Shown piece by piece: positions 1-7,197 of a stretch of DNA of 12,663 nucleotides. The notes beneath the pieces were generated by a model, which searched no databases, was not told the DNA's origin, and saw only the letters and a list, made by a program, of their open reading frames with translations. Positions within the stretch are counted from its first letter, which is position 1. Each line of letters opens with the position of its first letter. The position numbers and the translations under genes are program-made. Origin of the DNA: Bacteroidota bacterium (GTDB lineage Bacteria > Bacteroidota > Ignavibacteria > Ignavibacteriales > Ignavibacteriaceae); NCBI GenBank assembly GCA_021796135.1, contig JAJYOQ010000078.1, positions 1-12,663 on the forward strand, in the 5' to 3' direction.

Positions 1-1
1 T

Positions 2-334
2 TACAATATAGATTCAACCTCGCTAGAAAATATTTCGGGAAAAATGAAAGACATGAAGATGACAATCGTAATGGGAACATGGTGCAGCGATAGCAGAAGA
101 GAGGTTCCGAGATTTTTTAAAATTCTTGATTACTTGAAATATCCTTCGGACAGCGTAAAAATGATTATGGTCGGCAGAGATATAAAAGGAAAAGGAACTG
201 AGACAGACAGTTTAAATGTGGAAAAGGTACCGACTATTATATTTTATCGAAATAATATAGAAATTGGAAGGATAGTCGAATCACCGAAGGAAACGCTTGA
301 AAAAGATATGATAAAAATAATTAATAAAGAATAG
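2..334 (+). CDS. Thioredoxin-like protein, 5'-truncated by window edge
   Basis: The reading frame is open from base 2, so the ATG at 44 is probably internal and the true start lies outside the window. About 110 C-terminal residues are visible. The segment beginning GTWCSDSRREVPRF matches a thioredoxin-fold family known from Bacteroidota relatives, in which the redox site is C-x-D-S rather than CxxC. Further on, VPTIIFY provides the cis-proline loop of the fold, followed by a typical C-terminal strand and helix (EIGRIVESPKETLEKDM). With one active-site cysteine it cannot form the classical intramolecular disulfide, so a mono-thiol or purely structural role is possible; substrate and cell location cannot be judged without the N-terminus. 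hemL starts 30 nt downstream and may be cotranscribed. Fold assignment is firm; function is not. Confidence 0.8.
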   Translation, partial: YNIDSTSLENISGKMKDMKMTIVMGTWCSDSRREVPRFFKILDYLKYPSDSVKMIMVGRDIKGKGTETDSLNVEKVPTIIFYRNNIEIGRIVESPKETLEKDMIKIINKE

Positions 335-364
335 TTTTATAACCCAAGTTTATATGGATAGAAA

Positions 365-1651
365 ATGAACACAAATAAAAGTGATATCTTATTTAGGGAA
401 GCATTAAAATATATACCCGGCGGAGTAAACTCACCCGTAAGAGCTTTTAAGTCTGTGGGAAGCAGTCCTCTTTTTATTTCCAAAGGAATCGGATCAAAGA
501 TTATTGACGTTGACGGAAATGAATTTGTAGAATATATCGGAAGCTGGGGACCTCATTTATTCGGGCACAATCCTTCCTTTATTAAAAATGCGCTATTAGA
601 CGCCATTGAAAACGGAACAAGTTTCGGCGCACCGACCGAGCTTGAAGTAAAAATTGCAAAGTTAATAACCGAATTAGTGCCTTCAATTGAAATGATTCGA
701 ATGGTAAACAGCGGTACAGAAGCAACCATGAGTGCAATACGCACGGCACGCGGATATACCGGCAAAGAAAAATTTATAAAATTTGAAGGGTGTTATCACG
801 GGCATGCAGATTATTTTCTTATTAAAGCCGGATCCGGAGCTTTAACATTAGGAATTCCGACTAGTCCGGGAGTTACTAAAGGAAATGCCGCTGATACGCT
901 ACTTGCCGATTATAACGATATTGATTCAATTAAAAAATTAATAAGCCAAAATAAAAATGAGATTGCGGCTGTCATAATTGAGCCCGTCGCAGGAAATATG
1001 GGAGTAGTTCGAGCATCGGATAGTTTTATAAAAGAGTTGAGGCAAATTTGTGATCAAGAAAAAATTGTTTTAATCTTTGATGAAGTAATGACCGGATTTA
1101 GGGTAGCGCGCGGCGGAGCCCAGGAAATATTTGGGATTAAACCGGATTTAACGACTTTCGGAAAAATTATAGGGGGCGGTTTACCCGTTGGAGCATTTGG
1201 AGGCAAAAAAGAAATAATGGAAATGGTTGCTCCGAGCGGACCGGTTTATCAAGCAGGCACTTTAAGCGGCAATCCTCTTGCAATGGCAGCAGGATTTGCA
1301 GCTCTGAGTCATATCAAAAATCATCCAGAGGTTTATACTCTTTTAGAAGAAAAAGCTGCATATCTGGAAAGCGGAATAAAAGAAAATCTTAAGCTGCTAA
1401 AGAAAAATTATGCACTTAACAGAGTCGGCTCAATGTCGACATTATTCTTTGTTGAAGAAAAAGTAAACAGTTTTAAAACAGCAATAAAATCAGACACTGT
1501 ATTATACGGGAAATATTTTAATGAGATGTTGAAACGCGGAATATATCTTGCACCCGCACAATTTGAAGCGGCATTTATTTCAACCGAACATTCAAAAGAA
1601 GATCTTGACAAAACTATAAAAGCAAATTTTGAAGCACTATCAACTTTATAA
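365..1651 (+). CDS. hemL: Glutamate-1-semialdehyde 2,1-aminomutase (HemL)
   Basis: This cytoplasmic PLP enzyme converts glutamate-1-semialdehyde to 5-aminolevulinate in the tRNA-dependent (C5) route to tetrapyrroles. The 428 residues are full length for the family. The N-terminus carries the family signature IPGGVNSPVRAF. The class III aminotransferase core follows: NSGTEATMSAIRTARG for cofactor phosphate binding, CYHGHADYF, IIEPVAGNMGVV, and IFDEVMTGFRV with the conserved Asp. The Schiff-base lysine is K267 in TFGKIIGGGLPVGAFGG. GTLSGNPLAMAAG near residue 300 is also typical. The ATG at 365 sits right before the conserved N-terminus. Use of this enzyme rather than HemA-type ALA synthase fits the ferrochelatase gene 3.6 kb downstream. 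An intrinsic terminator directly follows the stop codon. Confidence 0.97.
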   Translation: MNTNKSDILFREALKYIPGGVNSPVRAFKSVGSSPLFISKGIGSKIIDVDGNEFVEYIGSWGPHLFGHNPSFIKNALLDAIENGTSFGAPTELEVKIAKLITELVPSIEMIRMVNSGTEATMSAIRTARGYTGKEKFIKFEGCYHGHADYFLIKAGSGALTLGIPTSPGVTKGNAADTLLADYNDIDSIKKLISQNKNEIAAVIIEPVAGNMGVVRASDSFIKELRQICDQEKIVLIFDEVMTGFRVARGGAQEIFGIKPDLTTFGKIIGGGLPVGAFGGKKEIMEMVAPSGPVYQAGTLSGNPLAMAAGFAALSHIKNHPEVYTLLEEKAAYLESGIKENLKLLKKNYALNRVGSMSTLFFVEEKVNSFKTAIKSDTVLYGKYFNEMLKRGIYLAPAQFEAAFISTEHSKEDLDKTIKANFEALSTL

Positions 1652-1654
1652 AGA

Positions 1655-1684
1655 GAAGCCATCTTATACAGATGGCTTTTTTTT
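1655..1684 (+). terminator. Intrinsic terminator after hemL
   Basis: A perfect 8-bp stem (AAGCCATC at 1656-1663 with GATGGCTT at 1671-1678), extendable by one T-A pair to leave a 5-nt loop, runs straight into a tract of eight T residues (1677-1684). It begins 4 nt after the hemL stop codon. This is a textbook rho-independent terminator on the + strand and separates hemL from the following protease transcription unit. Confidence 0.9.
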
Positions 1685-1805
1685 ACCCACCTTTATCACA
1701 ATTATTTTATCTAATTTCATATAATATTGCACATTGCAATTACTTATAGTTTTAACAATATTTCTTTACGAGTAAAAAATTTTTAATTACTAAAACGATT
1801 TATTA

Positions 1806-4700
1806 ATGAATACAAAACGCTTATATAAGTTAATTTTCTTATTCCTGACATTTCTTTTAAGTCTTGGAATGACGCAAAATAATAATTCTAACTCAAGAAT
1901 AATTCATCACGGTAATATTTATTATTTGTCAAATAATATTATTATTAAGCTTAAGAATACTTCCGGAAGTAGTCAGTCCGCAGTCATGTTAAAGAGACCT
2001 GATATTACATCTCAATTAAATTCAGCATTCAGCAAATATAAATTTTATTCAACGCAATCTGAATTTGGTACAGAAAGCCCCGGAAGCAAATTCGGATTAG
2101 ACAGAATTTACTCGGTGAAATATGACGACCATTCTGATCCGCTTATTGTTGCCGCAAAGATTGCCAGTCTTAGTAATGTAGAATGGGCAGAGCCGAGATA
2201 TTTAAGAAAGCCCGCTATCATTCCTCGAAATATTTCGTCGAGTGTTCCTAATGACTCATTATACAGCAGCCAATATAATCTTGCATTAATTGATGCAGTA
2301 GATGCATGGAATATTTCAAAAGGCAGTCCTAATGTAATTATAGGCATTGTAGATACTGGAGTGGACTGGGCACATCCGGATTTATACGGGAACATCTGGC
2401 ATAATCCAAATTGGCAAAATGATGCCGGCTTTCCGGCAGATTCTATCGGCTGGGATTTCGGCGGAAGCGGAGACGGGAGCGGTAATGCAACTCCCGACAA
2501 CAATCCAATGGAAGACTCTCCGCATCATGGTACATTCGTAGCAGGAGTTGCTTCGGCAGTAACTAATAACAAGATAGGTGTTGCCGGTATAGGTTATAAC
2601 TGTGAGCTTATGGCGGTTAAAGTTTCTGAAGGCGACATTAATTCCGGAGGTGAACCATTAATTGTATTTGGGTTTGACGGAATTTTATATGCTATTAATC
2701 ATGGAGCAAAAGTAATTAACTGCAGCTGGGGCGGCGGCGGATTTTCAAATGCCGAGCAGGATGTTATTAACTATGCAATTTCCAAAGGTGTATTAATAGT
2801 TGCCGCAGCAGGCAATGACGGTGTAGATGAATCTTTTTATCCCGCATCGTATAAAGGAGTTTTATCGGTTGCAGCTACAGACCAAAATGATGTTTTAGCC
2901 AGCTATTCAAACTATGGACCAAACATTGGGGTATGCGCTCCGGGAAACGCAATAATATCGACATGGCAGCCAAACACTTATTACAACGTTGGATACGGAA
3001 CTTCGTTTGCTTCTCCGCTTGTTGCAGGGCTTGCTGGACTTGCGTTTACAAGATTTCCAAATTATTCGCCTCTTCAAATTGCCCAGCAGATAAGAGTTAA
3101 TACAGATAACATTGATAATCAAAATCCAAATTATTTCCACTTAATCGGAAGCGGAAGAATAAACGCTTATAAAACGCTATCGGATACAAACTCTCAGGCA
3201 ATACGTGCCGATGAAATAAGTTTTTACGATAATGCTTCGGGTGATAATAATAACGGAATTTTTGAACCGGGAGAAACAATTAATATTGGCATTATGTTTA
3301 GAAATTATTTAAAACCCGTTGACAATATTTCGGTGACATTATCGAGCAGCAACTCTTATGCAACGGTTTTAAACGGTAATTATACAATAACACATCTGGG
3401 AACGCTGGATTCAATAAGCAATAACACAGCAATGTTTTCGGTAAAATTATCTAACACTTTACCTTTAGATTACCCGCTTACGCTGACTTTGCAATTTAGC
3501 GGCGGGACATATAATGATTTTCAGTCCTTTAATATGTTAGTTAATCCTTCATATTCAACTCAAAGATATAATAATGTCGCACTTACAATTACCAGCAAGG
3601 GTGCTTTAAGTTTTAATGATTATCCCAACAATACGCAGGGCAATGGTTTTTCTTTTAACGGCGGAAGCAATTTATTATTTGAGGGAGCTTTAATGCTCGG
3701 CACTTCAGCTACAACAATTTCGGATGAGGCACGAGACAATAATCAAGGAAGCGCGCAGGACACAGCTTTTGTACCAATTCAGCCGTTTTCGCTTTTAACC
3801 GCGAACGGATATCAGGAAGGAACGACAGTCTTTAATGACAACGGAGCGGGAACTGCAAAAGTGGGTGTTACCGTAAAACTAAGATCATACAGCTATGTAA
3901 ATTCACCGGATAATAATTATATTATTCTTCGATATAATATAGTAAACAATAATAACTCAGCAATTTCAAATTTGTTTACAGGAATATTTTTTGATTGGGA
4001 TTTAGTGAACGGCGACAGTGATTATACAGCATTTGATTCGACAGGCAGTCTCGGATATGCCTATCATGCAAATAAAAATCAGCTTCAAATGACAGCCACA
4101 GCTTTAATTTCCTCTAATAATTACGGATTCTGGGGGATTTTAAATCCGGGCGGCGACACAGGGTTTCAGATTTATGATGGATTTTCATTTGCGGAAAAGT
4201 GGCAGGCGCTTTCAAGCGGAATCGGAAAACCAAATGCGGGTCCCGGAGACATTTCGGAAGTAACATCCGGAGGACCGTTCAATATTCCTGCAAACGATAC
4301 AATAGATGTTGCTTTTGCTGTGGCAGGCGGATATAGTTTAAGTGATTTACGGACAGCTATTGCAAGCGCAAGGAGTAAATATCAGGATATATTAACCGGA
4401 ATTAATGGAAACCAAAATAGTAACATACCCTATATATATGAACTTGCTCAAAATTATCCGAATCCTTTTAATCCAAGTACGACAATAAATTTCCAGCTTG
4501 CCAAAAGCGGTTATGTTTCTTTAAAAGTATATGATATACTTGGAAAGCAAGTTGCGGACTTAGTAGATGAAAATAAAAGTGCAGGAAAATATTCAATACA
4601 GTTTTTTGCAGGAAGCAGTGAGCTTTCAAGCGGAATTTATTTTTACAAGCTAGAAACGCCGGGATTTATTCAAACTAAAAAAATGATATATTTAAAATAA
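1806..4700 (+). CDS. Secreted S8 (subtilisin-like) peptidase with T9SS sorting domain
   Basis: A predicted exported serine endopeptidase of 964 residues. Residues 1-23 form a signal peptide (Lys/Arg start, hydrophobic core, then QNNNS). Residues about 40-140 look like a subtilase propeptide ending in NVEWAEPRYL. The S8 domain spans about 150-460, with catalytic D183 (IVDTGVDWAHPD), H241 (HHGTFVAG) and S400 (GYGTSFASP), plus oxyanion N337 in AAAGNDG. An Asp/Asn-rich stretch near 475-490 (DNASGDNNNGIFEPGE) resembles a calcium loop opening beta-sandwich modules. Residues about 876-964 form a type IX secretion sorting domain: NYPNPFNP at 883-890, then VSLKVYDILGKQV and GIYFYKLE. In known T9SS systems this tail directs passage across the outer membrane and is removed or attached to the surface. 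No convincing SD or promoter lies upstream. The next gene begins 14 nt later. Substrate unknown. Confidence 0.95.
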   Translation: MNTKRLYKLIFLFLTFLLSLGMTQNNNSNSRIIHHGNIYYLSNNIIIKLKNTSGSSQSAVMLKRPDITSQLNSAFSKYKFYSTQSEFGTESPGSKFGLDRIYSVKYDDHSDPLIVAAKIASLSNVEWAEPRYLRKPAIIPRNISSSVPNDSLYSSQYNLALIDAVDAWNISKGSPNVIIGIVDTGVDWAHPDLYGNIWHNPNWQNDAGFPADSIGWDFGGSGDGSGNATPDNNPMEDSPHHGTFVAGVASAVTNNKIGVAGIGYNCELMAVKVSEGDINSGGEPLIVFGFDGILYAINHGAKVINCSWGGGGFSNAEQDVINYAISKGVLIVAAAGNDGVDESFYPASYKGVLSVAATDQNDVLASYSNYGPNIGVCAPGNAIISTWQPNTYYNVGYGTSFASPLVAGLAGLAFTRFPNYSPLQIAQQIRVNTDNIDNQNPNYFHLIGSGRINAYKTLSDTNSQAIRADEISFYDNASGDNNNGIFEPGETINIGIMFRNYLKPVDNISVTLSSSNSYATVLNGNYTITHLGTLDSISNNTAMFSVKLSNTLPLDYPLTLTLQFSGGTYNDFQSFNMLVNPSYSTQRYNNVALTITSKGALSFNDYPNNTQGNGFSFNGGSNLLFEGALMLGTSATTISDEARDNNQGSAQDTAFVPIQPFSLLTANGYQEGTTVFNDNGAGTAKVGVTVKLRSYSYVNSPDNNYIILRYNIVNNNNSAISNLFTGIFFDWDLVNGDSDYTAFDSTGSLGYAYHANKNQLQMTATALISSNNYGFWGILNPGGDTGFQIYDGFSFAEKWQALSSGIGKPNAGPGDISEVTSGGPFNIPANDTIDVAFAVAGGYSLSDLRTAIASARSKYQDILTGINGNQNSNIPYIYELAQNYPNPFNPSTTINFQLAKSGYVSLKVYDILGKQVADLVDENKSAGKYSIQFFAGSSELSSGIYFYKLETPGFIQTKKMIYLK

Positions 4701-4714
4701 AATAGGAATCAATT

Positions 4715-5260
4715 ATGACTACAAAACAACTCAATATAGAAGAATTAAAATATCCGATCGGAAAATTTAAATTTGAGGGAGACTTTACCGAAGAATTAAA
4801 AAATAAATACATACGGGATTTAGAAGAAGCGCCGGCACTTTTAAGAAATGCCGCTGCCGGATTAAATGAAGAACAATTGGATACACATTACCGTGAAGGC
4901 GGATGGACAGTAAGGCAGGTAGTTCATCATTTAGCAGACAGCCACACGAACGCACTCATACGATTTAAGCTGACATTAACAGAAAATCAGCCGATAGTTA
5001 AGACTTACAATCAGGAGCTCTGGTCAAATTTAGCCGATTCGGCTCAAGCACCGGTTGCAATTTCACTCGATTTATTTGAAGCCGTTCAAAAGCGATTTGT
5101 AATTTTACTGAAATCGCTTTCGCTAGATGATTTCAAAAAGACTTTCATTCATCCGGAACAGGGAATCGTTGAATTATCGAGAAACGTCGGAGTTTATGCA
5201 TGGCATGGAAAGCATCACACAGCTCAAATTGTTTCCTTAAGAAACCGCATGGGCTGGTAA
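4715..5260 (+). CDS. YfiT/DinB-like putative metal-dependent (bacillithiol) transferase
   Basis: A 181-residue cytoplasmic four-helix-bundle protein of the DinB-like superfamily, YfiT branch. Hallmarks are GGWTVRQVVHHLADSH (residues 63-78), RFKLTLTE, a central SLDLFEAVQKRF helix and the C-terminal VYAWHGKHHTAQI. The family's metal site uses three histidines. The likely counterparts here are H71 (or H72), H164 and H168, the last two in WHxxHH with the expected spacing. Bacillus YfiT is usually named a bacillithiol transferase or metal-dependent hydrolase. Methylated bacillithiol is known from green sulfur bacteria, so a thiol-transfer or detoxification role is plausible but inferred. AGGAA at 4704-4708 precedes the ATG. 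The gene lies 14 nt after the protease and 20 nt before ferrochelatase, so it is probably cotranscribed with both. Confidence 0.88.
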   Translation: MTTKQLNIEELKYPIGKFKFEGDFTEELKNKYIRDLEEAPALLRNAAAGLNEEQLDTHYREGGWTVRQVVHHLADSHTNALIRFKLTLTENQPIVKTYNQELWSNLADSAQAPVAISLDLFEAVQKRFVILLKSLSLDDFKKTFIHPEQGIVELSRNVGVYAWHGKHHTAQIVSLRNRMGW

Positions 5261-5280
5261 TACATTAAGGAATTTTTTTT

Positions 5281-6294
5281 ATGAACGCTAAGGTTGATGT
5301 TTTATTAATAAATCTAGGAACACCCGACAGTCCATCGGTCAGCGATGTAAGAAAATATCTTTCGGAGTTTCTAAATGATCCGCGGGTAATTGATATTCCC
5401 TGGCTGCTCAGGAAGATATTGGTAAATATAATTATTGTGCCGTTCCGTGCGCCTAAATCTGCAAAAATTTATAAACAGTTGTGGACAAAGGACGGATCGC
5501 CGATAATAATATACGGAAAAAGCGTAAAAGAGAAATTGCAGGCGGCATTAGGAAGCGATTATGATGTTGAGATAGCAATGCGATATCAAAATCCGGGATT
5601 GGATGAAGTTATTTCGCAAATGCAGAAAAAAGTCTACGATAAAATAATTATTATTCCTTTATTTCCTCAGTACGCATCAGCAAGCACAGGCAGTGCAATT
5701 GAGAAGGCAATTAATCTTATAAGAAAGTGGTGGGTAATACCCGAGATAAAGGTTATTAGCCAATTTTACGATAATGAAGGATTCATAAACACTATCGTTG
5801 AAAGATCCAAACAATATAATCTAAATGAATACGATCATATTTTATTTAGTTATCACGGGCTGCCTGAAAGGCAGGTTGACAAAGTTTACAATGACGGCAA
5901 GCCATGTTCGGAGCACAATTGCGAAAGTGAAATTAATGAAGAAAATAAATTCTGTTATAAGGCAGCTTGTTATGCGACAACGCGATTGCTGGTTGAGAAG
6001 CTTCAAATTCCAAAAGAGAAATACACAGTTTGTTTTCAATCCAGGCTGGATAAAAAATGGCTTGAGCCGTTTTCCGACAAGGTGATAATAGAAAAAGCGA
6101 AGGAAGGGGTGAAAAGGATTTTGGTTTTCAGTCCGGCTTTTGTTGCTGATTGTCTTGAGACAATTGTGGAGATAGGAATTGATTATAAAGAGTTGTTTGA
6201 AAAAAACGGAGGAGAAAAGCTTCAATTAGTGGAAAGTTTGAATGATCATCCGATGTGGATAGCGGCATTGAAGAAACTTGTTATTGAGGATTGA
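5281..6294 (+). CDS. hemH: Ferrochelatase (HemH)
   Basis: This enzyme inserts Fe2+ into protoporphyrin IX (or coproporphyrin III in the alternative pathway), the metal-insertion step of haem synthesis. The 337 residues match bacterial ferrochelatases. The N-terminus reads DVLLINLGTPDSPSVSDVRKYL with the partner motif FLNDPRVIDIP. The catalytic histidine is H192 in LFSYHGLPERQV, and E293 in AFVADCLETIVEIG is the second active-site acid. FQSRLDKKWLEPF is also diagnostic. A four-cysteine insert (C209, C214, C225, C230; CX4CX10CX4C) follows the SYHG motif and recalls the cysteine-rich segment of related bacterial enzymes that may hold an iron-sulfur cluster; that function is inferred. AAGGAA at 5267-5272, followed by eight T residues, sets the start. 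A small membrane-peptide gene follows after 9 nt. Confidence 0.96.
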   Translation: MNAKVDVLLINLGTPDSPSVSDVRKYLSEFLNDPRVIDIPWLLRKILVNIIIVPFRAPKSAKIYKQLWTKDGSPIIIYGKSVKEKLQAALGSDYDVEIAMRYQNPGLDEVISQMQKKVYDKIIIIPLFPQYASASTGSAIEKAINLIRKWWVIPEIKVISQFYDNEGFINTIVERSKQYNLNEYDHILFSYHGLPERQVDKVYNDGKPCSEHNCESEINEENKFCYKAACYATTRLLVEKLQIPKEKYTVCFQSRLDKKWLEPFSDKVIIEKAKEGVKRILVFSPAFVADCLETIVEIGIDYKELFEKNGGEKLQLVESLNDHPMWIAALKKLVIED

Positions 6295-6303
6295 TAAATT
6301 ATT

Positions 6304-6444
6304 ATGAGACTTAAAAAAAACATACCGCTTGGAGTTGGGATAGCATTAGGTGCCGGGCTGGGTGCTGCAACCGGACATTTAGCATTGGGAATAGGGATTG
6401 GGATAGCGGCGGCATTTCTTTATACAAATCTCAGGAAACTTTAA
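6304..6444 (+). CDS. Small glycine-rich (glycine-zipper-like) membrane peptide
   Basis: A 46-codon ORF (ATG 6304, TAA 6442-6444) starting 9 nt after the hemH stop. The product has a basic N-terminus (MRLKKNIPL), a long Gly/Ala/Ile segment with GxxxG-like periodicity (LGVGIALGAGLGAATG, then LALGIGIGIAAAFLY) and a basic C-terminus (NLRKL). The pattern predicts one or two tightly packed membrane helices and resembles small glycine-zipper proteins annotated as hypothetical in many bacteria. Regular GGN/GCN glycine and alanine codons and the immediate operon position argue for a real gene. Its role is unknown; a link to haem metabolism is only suggested by position. It is easily missed by gene callers with a length cut-off. 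Confidence 0.65.
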   Translation: MRLKKNIPLGVGIALGAGLGAATGHLALGIGIGIAAAFLYTNLRKL

Positions 6445-6506
6445 AAATCTAAACCCCACTTAGTCCACCAATTTATTAATCGGCTTATATAAGTGGGGTC
6501 AGATTT
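6445..6506. repeat. Long imperfect inverted repeat (REP/MITE-like)
   Basis: Arms AAATCT (6445-6450) plus ACCCCACTTA (6453-6462) pair with TAAGTGGGGT (6490-6499) plus AGATTT (6501-6506): 16 paired bases interrupted by a 2x1 bulge, enclosing a 27-nt loop. It lies between the end of the haem operon and the convergent LuxR gene. Neither strand shows a T tract next to the stem, so it is not a classic intrinsic terminator. The GTGGGGTCAGATTT arm recalls REP-type palindromes tied to Y1 transposases in other bacteria; that comparison is from memory and unverified. Confidence 0.6.
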
Positions 6507-6687
6507 CCCTCCATTTTGCGCTGCGCCCGTTGTTTGTTCCCCCTTCTCCCCTGTGTCTTGTTTTCCCCTGCCTTTTTTCGTGTTTTTATGTTTTCAAAGT
6601 GTCATTTAATTTCTTCTGAAAAACTAAGAAGAAATGATTTTAAAATAAATACGGGAATCCCCGATTTTTAATTTTAACAAATAATAT
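6507..6687. other. Non-coding convergent region with an A-free tract
   Basis: No coding frame was recognised. From 6514 to 6587 the + strand contains 74 consecutive bases without any A (T and C rich, 13 G), with C runs such as TTCCCCCTTCTCCCC. This is strongly atypical next to AT-rich surroundings. It also contains GCGCTGCGC (6518-6526). Further right, a perfect 9-bp-arm hairpin (6609-6617 with 6627-6635, loop 9 nt) and a 4-bp GC hairpin (CGGG/CCCG, 6652-6663) lie downstream of the - strand LuxR gene and might stabilise or end its transcript, although no strong T tract follows either. Confidence 0.55.
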
Positions 6688-6951
6688 TTAAAAAATATCA
6701 TCCGGCAAGAAAGCAGTAATAAACAATAACACATTTAAAAAATTGAGTCCGGAAAAAATTATTAGCTGAGCCGTGTTTTTAAGGTTCAATTTTTTAATCA
6801 TATTCTGTTTATGTTTTTCAACTGTTTTTACGCAGATATAAAGTGACTTTGCTATTTGTTTGTTTTTATAACTCTGACTTATATAATAGAGAACTTCCTT
6901 TTCTCTCTTGGTTAGTAAAGACAGTTTTCGGGACTTTGGCTTTTTAGACAT
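6688..6951 (-). CDS. Stand-alone LuxR/GerE-type HTH protein
   Basis: An 87-residue DNA-binding protein consisting almost only of the GerE helix-turn-helix. LTKREKEVLYYISQSYKNKQIAKSLYICVKTVEKHKQNMIKKLNLKNTAQL, shown here in short pieces, contains the diagnostic LTxREKEVL start (residues 13-21), the recognition-helix region with VKTVEKHK (42-49) and the KKLNLKN dimerisation helix. No receiver or sensor domain precedes it, and the upstream frame is closed by a stop codon 28-30 nt before the ATG, so this is not just the visible end of a response regulator. The C-terminus (NFLNVLLFITAFL) is unusually hydrophobic and could be a membrane-proximal helix. AAAGGA on the - strand at 6957-6962 lies 5 nt before the ATG. 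It is divergent from the M13 peptidase gene, which may be a target; its targets are unknown. Confidence 0.85.
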   Translation of the reverse strand: MSKKPKSRKLSLLTKREKEVLYYISQSYKNKQIAKSLYICVKTVEKHKQNMIKKLNLKNTAQLIIFSGLNFLNVLLFITAFLPDDIF

Positions 6952-7140
6952 GATTATCCTTTTGAGATTATTAATAAATTATAAATTAATTGTTGTTAAT
7001 TAAATCGGAATTGTTTTTTAGGTATAGAGACTGTTTTTTCACCCTGTTAAATTCCCTTTTAATTTTCGGCTGAAAAAATAAAAATGTTAAATAAAAATAT
7101 CAAGCAGATATTTAAATTTTTTTCAAAATTCATACGTTAT

Positions 7141-7171
7141 TTTAGCACGTAAAATTTTCTACATATATTTG
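7141..7171 (+). promoter_or_regulatory. Candidate Bacteroidetes-type promoter for the M13 peptidase
   Basis: TATATTTG at 7164-7171 is a full match to the TAnnTTTG -7 element used by Bacteroidetes housekeeping sigma factors. TTTA at 7141-7144, 19 nt further upstream, matches three of four bases of the -33 TTTG element. Transcription would begin near 7177, leaving a leader of about 20 nt before the ATG at 7198. Confidence 0.5.
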
Positions 7172-7197
7172 TTTAACAAAAAAATAAGAGTGGAAAA

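Noticed and set aside
1720..1754. TATAAT (1720-1725) and TAGTTTTA (1747-1754) as a promoter for the subtilase gene
   Set aside because: No matching -35 or -33 element at a proper distance; TATAAT is frequent in AT-rich DNA and is not the main element in this lineage.
2108..3279. Three - strand open frames opposite the subtilase gene
   Set aside because: They lie within a strongly supported gene, have no recognisable motif and are explained as shadows of its codon use.
5842..6225. 127-codon - strand frame opposite hemH
   Set aside because: Overlaps the catalytic part of ferrochelatase completely and its translation looks like random Phe/Leu-rich antisense.
6609..6635. 9-bp-arm AT-rich hairpin as terminator of the LuxR gene
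   Set aside because: The stem is perfect but has no T tract on either strand, so I mention it only within the non-coding region.
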